Of a DNA stretch of 5,343 bases, positions 1 through 4,118 are shown in pieces. The notes beneath the pieces are model-generated. The model made no database searches and was not told the origin of the DNA. It worked only from the letters and a program-made list of their open reading frames with translations. This stretch comes from an uncultured Nitrososphaerales archaeon. GTDB taxonomy: Archaea > Thermoproteota > Nitrososphaeria > Nitrososphaerales > JAAOZN01. The stretch is from NCBI GenBank assembly GCA_938029515.1, contig CALJAQ010000040.1:1-5343 (forward strand). The letters are read 5' to 3'. Each line of letters begins with the position of its first letter. Position 1 is the first letter of the stretch. A program made the translations under genes and the position numbers.

Positions 1-1
1 A

Positions 2-469
2 GTAAACGAGCTCGTAGAAGAAGCCCTAACAAAAAACGAATGCCGAAAAGGTTTCATACTCGACGGCTACCCAAGAACAGTTGAACAGGCTGATGAGCTA
101 GAGAAGATTCTCAACAAGCTAAATCTGCACGTAGAGTGGGTGATTAACTTGAATGTTTCTGACGACGAGATCGTAAGAAGACTTTCAACCAGAAGAGTAT
201 GTGAAGCATGCGGATCTGTATACAACACAATAACTAATCCGCCTAAAACAGAGGGTGTCTGCGATCGATGTGGATCCTCACTTGTACTAAGAGATGACGA
301 TAAACCTGAAGTAGTTAGAAAAAGGCTTCAGACATACAGTAAGACGAGCGCACCCGTGCTAAACTACTATGTTGCACGTCAAAAGGTGTTGAACATAGAC
401 GGCTCTGGGGACGTAGGCGCGGTCAGAGCTAGGGTGCTTAGCGCTTTAGAAGATAAGATTAAGTTATGA
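2..469 (+). CDS. adk: Adenylate kinase, zinc-LID type (5' partial)
   Basis: Adenylate kinase interconverts ATP + AMP and 2 ADP in the cytoplasm, setting the adenylate pool. The reading frame is open from base 2 and ends at TGA 467-469, giving 155 residues. Compared with the usual 210-220 residues, about 60 N-terminal residues, including the P-loop, lie outside the window. Visible motifs are FILDGYPRT (fragment residues 18-26, the AMP-binding segment with its conserved Arg), an RR pair before the LID, a Cys4 zinc LID with CxxC at residues 67/70 and 87/90, an NPPK motif between the two pairs, RDDD at 97-100, and VRKRL followed by a Y..SAPVLNYY segment. Many LID domains replace these cysteines with other residues; here all four are present, so zinc binding is expected. 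A GTG at 140 could be mistaken for a start, but homology continues well upstream of it. The 3' end overlaps the convergent thioredoxin gene by 11 bp. The family is certain; operon partners upstream are not visible. Confidence 0.95.
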   Translation, partial: VNELVEEALTKNECRKGFILDGYPRTVEQADELEKILNKLNLHVEWVINLNVSDDEIVRRLSTRRVCEACGSVYNTITNPPKTEGVCDRCGSSLVLRDDDKPEVVRKRLQTYSKTSAPVLNYYVARQKVLNIDGSGDVGAVRARVLSALEDKIKL

Positions 470-866
470 TCTGCTTCAGTTTAGCCTCTATTATCTGACG
501 GGGAACCGCGCCTATCAACCTATCCACAACTTCGCCATTACGTGCGAAGAGCAGAGTAGGTATGCTCATTATACCGTATTCTGAGGCTACAGCCGGGTTG
601 TCGTCAACATTCAGCTTTCCAAAGACCACGGTGCCGGCGTACTCTGAGGCGAGCTCTTCAATCACAGGAGAGATCATTCTACACGGTCCACACCAAGGTG
701 CCCAGCAGTCTACCACAACAGCCGGGTAGCTGGTGATAAATTCGTAGAAGGTTGCGTCCGTAACTTCCACAGGCTTACCAGGGTAGTGCCTCTTGGCCTC
801 TTGCTCCGCGGCCTTCCTCATAAGTTCAATCATCTTTTTCCTCTTTAGATCCTCTAGATCGGCCAA
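459..866 (-). CDS. trxA: Thioredoxin with charged N-terminal extension
   Basis: Small cytoplasmic dithiol-disulfide oxidoreductase, 135 residues. The thioredoxin fold covers about residues 32-135 with the active site WCGPC (Cys59, Cys62), the buried Asp53 before it, the cis-proline in SIPT (Pro103), and the FxKxNVDDNP strand-turn (84-91). Residues 1-30 are an extra lysine- and glutamate-rich, probably helical segment not found in E. coli Trx; I recall similar prefixes on other archaeal thioredoxins. Cys54 replaces the Phe usually found after the buried Asp, giving a third cysteine five residues from the active site. The start is TTG at 866, supported by AGGAG (873-877 on this strand) six bases upstream. 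It is the last gene of the PDO, CoA-binding, Trx operon, 13 bp after the preceding stop. No thioredoxin reductase is in the window, so its electron donor is unknown. Confidence 0.95.
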   Translation of the reverse strand: MADLEDLKRKKMIELMRKAAEQEAKRHYPGKPVEVTDATFYEFITSYPAVVVDCWAPWCGPCRMISPVIEELASEYAGTVVFGKLNVDDNPAVASEYGIMSIPTLLFARNGEVVDRLIGAVPRQIIEAKLKQIIT

Positions 867-879
867 AGCCTTCTCCTAC

Positions 880-1347
880 CTAGCCTCGTGCGCCTACTAT
901 ATTAGAGTTGCCTAATTTGAGGTCAAGCGTCTCCTCACGCCTTACCCTCTCCTTCATCATACATCTATCCATTATCACTATCAAGCCAGCCTCTTCCGCC
1001 TCTTTAGCAGCATCTTTATTTACTATACCCTCTTGCATCCAGATTGCCTTAAGATTACCATATCTTCTACGGATCTCTAACGCCTCTTTAACTATTGACG
1101 GTATATCTTCAGCTCTTCTAAATATGTCAGCAACCTCTATACTTGCCTTAAGGCTTTCAGGTAGATCTGCCAGCGATGGGTAAGCTCTTTCACCGAGAAC
1201 TTCCTCTGCAAACGGGTTTATGGGGATTATTTTATACCCTCTTGACTTCAAGAACTCAGCCACCTTGTAGCTGTCTTTGCTAGGGTCTCTTGACAACCCA
1301 ACAACCGCTACTACGCGACACTTTAGGGCCTCTTCGACTTCATCCAA
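880..1347 (-). CDS. CoA-binding domain protein (CoA_binding_2 / YccU type)
   Basis: A 155-residue, single-domain Rossmann-fold protein of the CoA-binding family related to the N-terminal part of succinyl-CoA and acyl-CoA (ADP-forming) synthetases. The biochemical role of stand-alone members is not established. Seen in the sequence: the nucleotide-binding strand and loop VAVVGLSRDPSKDSYKVA (13-30), IIPINP (40-45), the YPSLADLP segment (56-63), a conserved V-A-D-IF-RRAED stretch (72-81), IWMQEGIVN..AA (102-114), and the family-typical C-terminal VIMDRCMMKE (124-133) with Cys129. The start is a TTG; an in-frame TAG at 1351-1353 immediately upstream rules out a longer form, and an AGGTG-like ribosome site overlaps the stop of the preceding PDO gene. 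It lies between PDO and thioredoxin with 15 and 13 bp gaps, so cotranscription is very likely. A link to CoA thiol or disulfide chemistry is an inference from that context only. Confidence 0.9.
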   Translation of the reverse strand: MDEVEEALKCRVVAVVGLSRDPSKDSYKVAEFLKSRGYKIIPINPFAEEVLGERAYPSLADLPESLKASIEVADIFRRAEDIPSIVKEALEIRRRYGNLKAIWMQEGIVNKDAAKEAEEAGLIVIMDRCMMKERVRREETLDLKLGNSNIVGARG

Positions 1348-1362
1348 ACCCTAGCGCACACC

Positions 1363-2010
1363 TTAAGTCTGAGCCCTCATAACTAACTCGACAAACTGCT
1401 CTTCTGGCAGCGCGCCGACGAACTCGATCTTATCGTTGATAACAGTCTTAGGCACAGCCATGACTGAGTAGCGGTTTGCTAGGTGTGGAAACTCAACCGA
1501 CTCAACCATATCAGCGGTTATGTTGAGGTTCTCAATCGCTAACTGATGCGCTGCGCGCACCGCTTTAGGGCAATAGGGGCATGTTGGAGTAACGAAGACC
1601 TGTATGTGTATCGGCTTGCTTATGCTCCTCACCTTCTCCAAGAGCTCGGAGGGAAGCCTTGATCTACCTTTTGACACATCCACTATATCCTCAACTAAAG
1701 AAGTGAATTCGTAGCCTGATGGGATGCCAAAGTATCTGATCTTATATTCATCCCTACCGGTGATGATGGTGGCTGGTATCTTATCTACCCTCAACTCCTT
1801 AGCCCTGTCAGCTTCTGCAGCAAAGTCGTAGACCTCTAAGTTGATCTTGCTAGATAGCGCCGATAACTCTTCTAGTAGTGTGCGGGTTTCTTTGCAGAAC
1901 TCGCATTCAAACTCTTGTGTGAAGTAGCGTATCTTAACTTCACCTTCAAGGCTCTGGCTGAAGACCCTTGAGAGTTTAGCCTTAACATCATCTTTTAAGA
2001 TAGCCATCAA
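1363..2010 (-). CDS. Protein disulfide oxidoreductase (two-thioredoxin-fold PDO)
   Basis: A 215-residue glutaredoxin-like PDO made of two tandem thioredoxin folds, the form found in hyperthermophilic archaea and some bacteria, where it makes, reduces or isomerises protein disulfides in the cytoplasm. The N-terminal fold has CEFC (Cys36, Cys39) and cis-proline Pro79 in DKIPA. The C-terminal fold has TPTCPYC (Cys144, Cys147) and cis-proline Pro187 in MAVPKT. Both CxxC sites are intact, and the length is close to the roughly 226-residue Pyrococcus protein. The reading frame can start at TTG 2010 or at ATG 2007, the second codon. I favour the ATG, because no ribosome-binding site is obvious and a TATA-like box at 2031-2040 would place transcription start about here, giving a leaderless message. 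It is the first gene of the redox operon that continues with the CoA-binding protein and thioredoxin. A typical partner, thioredoxin reductase, is not in the window. Confidence 0.95.
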   Translation of the reverse strand: MMAILKDDVKAKLSRVFSQSLEGEVKIRYFTQEFECEFCKETRTLLEELSALSSKINLEVYDFAAEADRAKELRVDKIPATIITGRDEYKIRYFGIPSGYEFTSLVEDIVDVSKGRSRLPSELLEKVRSISKPIHIQVFVTPTCPYCPKAVRAAHQLAIENLNITADMVESVEFPHLANRYSVMAVPKTVINDKIEFVGALPEEQFVELVMRAQT

Positions 2011-2066
2011 CTTAATGTTGCTATGTAATTCTTAATAAATCATTCTGCTCAAATAAGCTGCGGGGG
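2011..2066. promoter_or_regulatory. Shared divergent promoter region
   Basis: This 56-bp gap separates the divergent PDO and Toprim genes. It contains one strong A+T-rich element, ATTTATTAAG on the minus strand at 2031-2040, which reads TTAATAAAT on the plus strand. On the minus strand its centre is about 26 bp from the PDO start codon. On the plus strand it would place transcription start about 5 bp upstream of the Toprim ATG. That spacing is typical of an archaeal TATA box, so both messages would be leaderless or nearly so. The CGGGGG touching the Toprim ATG is too close to act as a normal ribosome site. The element is seen; its use in both directions is inferred. Confidence 0.5.
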
Positions 2067-2459
2067 ATGTCGAGCAGACAGGCCGTAAGTGAGGAAGTCG
2101 ATGCCTTAAAATCCTTTCTTAAGAAGCTAGACGACGAAGCTAATGATGGTGCAATAGTCGTCGTCGAAGGGTTGAGGGATGAGGAGGCGCTTCGCAGCCT
2201 AGGTTTCTCAGGCACCCTTTTTCGACTCTGCCAAAGCAGTGGGGTTAAACAGCTTCTGATAGTGGCATCAGCGTTTAAAAAGGCGATCGTCTTGACCGAC
2301 CTTGATCGTAAAGGCGGTATACTGGCAGCTAGGGTTGTTCAAACACTTCAGAGCAAAAATATTAGAGTGGACCTATTCTTTCGGAGGGAGCTAAAGAGCA
2401 TCATGCGCGGTAAGATTCGTAGCATAGAAGATCTGAAGAGGTTCAAAGACTATTTCTGA
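2067..2459 (+). CDS. Small Toprim-domain protein (archaeal UPF0292 type)
   Basis: A 130-residue protein built almost entirely of one Toprim domain, the metal-dependent fold shared by topoisomerases, DnaG primases, OLD nucleases and RNase M5. Seen: the Glu motif in VVVEGLRDEEALRSLG (Glu34) and the DxD motif in IVLTDLDRKG (Asp78, Asp80), both intact, preceded by a short helical N-terminus and followed by a basic C-terminal part (RREL.SIMRGKIRSIEDLKRFKDYF). Stand-alone archaeal proteins of this kind (UPF0292) have no settled function; a nuclease or nucleotidyl-transfer role is inferred from the fold. The start is ATG at 2067, with a GGGGG tract immediately before it and a TATA-like box about 30 bp upstream, so the message is probably nearly leaderless. 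It is a single gene, divergent from the PDO operon, and its stop lies 3 bp from the end of the convergent inositol phosphate synthase gene. Confidence 0.85.
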   Translation: MSSRQAVSEEVDALKSFLKKLDDEANDGAIVVVEGLRDEEALRSLGFSGTLFRLCQSSGVKQLLIVASAFKKAIVLTDLDRKGGILAARVVQTLQSKNIRVDLFFRRELKSIMRGKIRSIEDLKRFKDYF

Positions 2460-2462
2460 CTG

Positions 2463-3551
2463 TCATTTACTATGTGTGGATATCCAAGTTTCAAGCATCT
2501 TCTTTGCCTCGCTATCCTCGATCTGCTTCGGCGGATGCTTCATGAGCCAAGCGCTTGCTTCAACTAAAGCTCCTCCTAAACCTCTATCTAAAGCTAGTTT
2601 GCAGCACCTTATAGCGTCTACAGCGATGCCTGCTGAGTTGGCTTTATCATCAACCTCCAACCTTAACTCTATTGTGAATGGTATGTTTGCGAACATCCTA
2701 CCTTGTATCTTTATGAAAGCTATCTTTGTATTTCCTAGTTGAGGTATGAAGTCGCTCGGCCCCACGTAGATTTTATCTTCAGGTAGCCTCCTTGGAAGAA
2801 CGCTTTGAACAGCCTCGGTCTTGGAGATCTTCTTTGACTCTAGCCTCTCCACCTCTTTTAAATTTAGAAAGTCGGTGTTGCCGCCGACGTTAATCTGGTA
2901 AGTTTGATCCACGATAGTTCCTCTATCTGCACACAGCTTCGCTAAAGCTCTGTGCACGATCGTTGCGCCGACAACAGCCTTTATGTCGTCGCCTATTACT
3001 GGTAGGCCTTTTTGAGCGAATCTTTCTGCCCACATATTGTTGGATGCTATGAATACGGGTATGCAGTTTACGAATCCGCAACCTGTTTCTAAAGCCACGT
3101 CAGCCCAGAACTCTGTTGCCAACTGGCTTCCTACTGGTAAATAGTTGATAAGAACCTCTGTCCTGCTTCTCTCTATCTCCTCTATTACCCCATCTTTAAG
3201 CGTGTTTAGTGGCCGTTGGTTCGCTACTGGTTTGATCTTATTCTCTACATATATGCCTACACCATCTAAGATAGGTGACTCTTTAACTATTACATCGCAG
3301 TCAGAAACCTTCTGAACCCATTTGACTAGATTTGGCTCTTCATATATGGCTTCAGAGAGATGCTTTCCAACTTTATTTACTCCTACATCAAAGGCGCTTG
3401 TAAATGTAATATCCTCGAGCCTATAACCCCCGATCTCTTGGTGCATCAACCCTATCTCCGACTCACCAGACGTCTTGTAAAACTCTATACCTTGAATTAA
3501 GGCGCTTGCGCAGTTGCCTACCCCAATTATCCCGACTCTTATTTTACCCAT
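2463..3551 (-). CDS. ino1: Inositol-1-phosphate synthase
   Basis: Converts D-glucose 6-phosphate to 1D-myo-inositol 3-phosphate (EC 5.5.1.4) by an NAD-dependent oxidation, aldol cyclisation and reduction. The product feeds archaeal inositol phospholipids and, in hyperthermophiles, di-myo-inositol phosphate. The protein is 362 residues, the short archaeal/actinobacterial form rather than the roughly 530-residue eukaryotic one. Seen: the Rossmann loop GIIGVGNCASAL (8-18), INYLPVGSQLATEFWA (135-150), VNCIPVFIAS (161-170), GDDIK (187-191), YQINVGGNTDFLNL (218-231), a Lys-rich SKKISKT (239-245) and PQLGNTKIAFIKIQG (270-284). Several of these lysines (191, 241, 244, 276) fall in the catalytic segments of the family; exact assignment would need an alignment. 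The start is ATG with a TATA-like box about 29 bp upstream. It appears monocistronic here: convergent with the Toprim gene and divergent from the winged-helix regulator. Confidence 0.95.
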   Translation of the reverse strand: MGKIRVGIIGVGNCASALIQGIEFYKTSGESEIGLMHQEIGGYRLEDITFTSAFDVGVNKVGKHLSEAIYEEPNLVKWVQKVSDCDVIVKESPILDGVGIYVENKIKPVANQRPLNTLKDGVIEEIERSRTEVLINYLPVGSQLATEFWADVALETGCGFVNCIPVFIASNNMWAERFAQKGLPVIGDDIKAVVGATIVHRALAKLCADRGTIVDQTYQINVGGNTDFLNLKEVERLESKKISKTEAVQSVLPRRLPEDKIYVGPSDFIPQLGNTKIAFIKIQGRMFANIPFTIELRLEVDDKANSAGIAVDAIRCCKLALDRGLGGALVEASAWLMKHPPKQIEDSEAKKMLETWISTHSK

Positions 3552-3575
3552 ACTCTATGACGCTTCCTCTTAACA

Positions 3576-3585
3576 TATTTAAAAT
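3576..3585 (-). promoter_or_regulatory. TATA-like box of ino1
   Basis: On the minus strand this reads ATTTTAAATA. Its centre is about 29 bp from the ino1 ATG, which predicts a transcription start only a few bases before the start codon. A GAGG about 14 bases before the ATG is too far for a standard ribosome site. This supports a leaderless or very short-leader message. Confidence 0.5.
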
Positions 3586-3621
3586 CTTGTCCCCACCCTC
3601 TGCACCTATTTAAGGCTTCAG

Positions 3622-3660
3622 CCAATTGATGAGGCTGGATTTAGTAGATAACTGAATTGG
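3622..3660 (+). other. C/D-box-like inverted repeat
   Basis: CCAAT (3622-3626) is followed directly by TGATGA (3627-3632). Nineteen bases later CTGA (3652-3655) is followed directly by ATTGG (3656-3660), which pairs with CCAAT. This is the order of a terminal stem, box C, box D and closing stem, as in archaeal C/D guide RNAs. The 19-base interior is about half of what two guides with internal C' and D' boxes need, so it is not a standard sRNA. A competing hairpin, CAGCC (3619-3623) with GGCTG (3633-3637), uses some of the same bases. The repeat is real; its function is uncertain. Confidence 0.25.
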
Positions 3661-3685
3661 TGGTTTCTATATTTTAGTATGATGT

Positions 3686-3731
3686 GTAAATACCATAAGC
3701 TTAATAGTTATCTTTAGGTAATTACCATAAG
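3686..3731 (+). promoter_or_regulatory. Direct repeat and palindrome flanking the regulator promoter (candidate operator)
   Basis: GTAAATACCATAAG (3686-3699) and GTAATTACCATAAG (3718-3731) match at 13 of 14 positions and are 32 bp apart, about three helical turns. The second copy overlaps a perfect 10-bp palindrome, GGTAATTACC (3717-3726), which extends as an imperfect 20-bp palindrome over 3712-3731 with outer arms CTT and AAG. The two copies bracket the TATA-like box of the downstream winged-helix gene, and the second copy covers its predicted transcription start. That arrangement fits an autoregulatory operator bound by a dimeric regulator. The repeats are seen; the binding protein is inferred. 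Confidence 0.45.
3701..3710 (+). promoter_or_regulatory. TATA-like box of the winged-helix gene
   Basis: TTAATAGTTA lies with its centre about 28 bp upstream of the TTG start of the regulator gene, which predicts a transcription start within a few bases of that codon. It sits between the two copies of the TACCATAAG repeat. A degenerate AGGTAAT (3716-3722) could act as a ribosome site only if transcription began further upstream. Confidence 0.4.
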
Positions 3732-3732
3732 A

Positions 3733-4074
3733 TTGAGCGCTGCAGAGGTATTAGCCGATATACAGGAGAACATCATACCGCAGATCTGTAGAGTCTTTAG
3801 CAACCCAACGAGATACAGGATACTCCTACTACTAGATAAAGAGCCGCGAACATTTACAACCCTAATGAAGACGTTGGCAGTGAACCCTAAAGTCTTAAAC
3901 GATCACCTCAACACTCTAATAATGAGCAAGATCGTAGCGAAGTCATACCCATATAACGTGTATACATTAACGCCACTAGGCCACCTAATCAAAGACGCGC
4001 TCGCTGAAGTGGATAACAAATTAAGAGAATCTTTAAAAACTGTGGGTCAGTTGGGTAGTGTAGGAAGGAGATGA
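3733..4074 (+). CDS. Winged-helix transcriptional regulator (ArsR/HxlR-like)
   Basis: A 113-residue, probably dimeric DNA-binding protein. Residues about 18-90 form a winged-helix domain: ICRVFSNPTRYRILLLLDKEPRTF (helix 1, turn and helix 2 start), LMKTLAVNPKVLNDHLNTLIMSKIV (helix-turn-helix with recognition helix near 51-65), a short wing around AKSYPYNVYTLTPLG (69-83), then an amphipathic C-terminal helix (84-103) likely used for dimerisation. There is no metal-site cysteine cluster (only Cys19) and no separate ligand domain, so the signal it senses is unknown. The start is TTG at 3733; an in-frame TAG at 3715-3717 leaves no other usual start codon upstream. A direct repeat with a palindrome covers its promoter, suggesting autoregulation. 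Its TGA overlaps the ATG of a 14-codon ORF directly upstream of cdhC, so it is very likely cotranscribed with cdhC and may control it. The subfamily assignment is tentative. Confidence 0.85.
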   Translation: MSAAEVLADIQENIIPQICRVFSNPTRYRILLLLDKEPRTFTTLMKTLAVNPKVLNDHLNTLIMSKIVAKSYPYNVYTLTPLGHLIKDALAEVDNKLRESLKTVGQLGSVGRR

Positions 4075-4115
4075 AGCTAGACCTAGGCAGCCTCATAGTA
4101 AAAGGTGGTGGTTAA
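4071..4115 (+). CDS. 14-codon mini-ORF between regulator and cdhC
   Basis: MKLDLGSLIVKGGG then TAA (4113-4115). The ATG overlaps the regulator stop as ATGA, and GGAAGGAG lies just before it, so a ribosome finishing the regulator could restart here. The mini-ORF is in the same frame as cdhC, whose TTG begins three bases after this stop. It may be a leader peptide passing ribosomes on to cdhC, a remnant of a longer cdhC N-terminus cut by a stop, or chance. I do not recognise the peptide, and its translation is unproven. Confidence 0.3.
   Translation: MKLDLGSLIVKGGG
4103..4111 (+). promoter_or_regulatory. Ribosome-binding site candidate for cdhC
   Basis: AGGTGGTGG ends seven bases before the TTG at 4119 and resembles the archaeal AGGTG-type site. 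It supports TTG 4119 rather than the internal ATG 4188 as the start. It lies within the last codons of the mini-ORF, so translation of one could influence the other. Confidence 0.45.
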
Positions 4116-4118
4116 AAA

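Noticed and set aside
140..142. GTG as the start of a short 109-residue protein.
   Set aside because: The frame stays open to the left edge, and the upstream residues include the adenylate kinase FILDGYPRT motif, so this is an internal codon of a truncated adk.
508..866. The extra Cys54 next to the thioredoxin active site as a novel third redox site.
   Set aside because: I recall a cysteine at this position in other archaeal thioredoxins, and nothing in the sequence indicates a special function, so it is noted only in the gene entry.
908..1183. Open frame on the plus strand antisense to the CoA-binding gene.
   Set aside because: Composition is serine/leucine rich without recognisable motifs, and the opposite strand encodes a clear family protein; it is a shadow frame.
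2021..2215. Minus-strand open frame opposite the start of the Toprim gene.
   Set aside because: Low-complexity serine-rich translation overlapping the divergent promoter and the Toprim coding frame; no family resemblance.
3619..3637. Hairpin CAGCC / GGCTG with a 9-base loop as a possible terminator or attenuator.
   Set aside because: Only a 5-bp stem, no T-tract follows, and it lies between divergent promoters where no upstream transcript needs to end.
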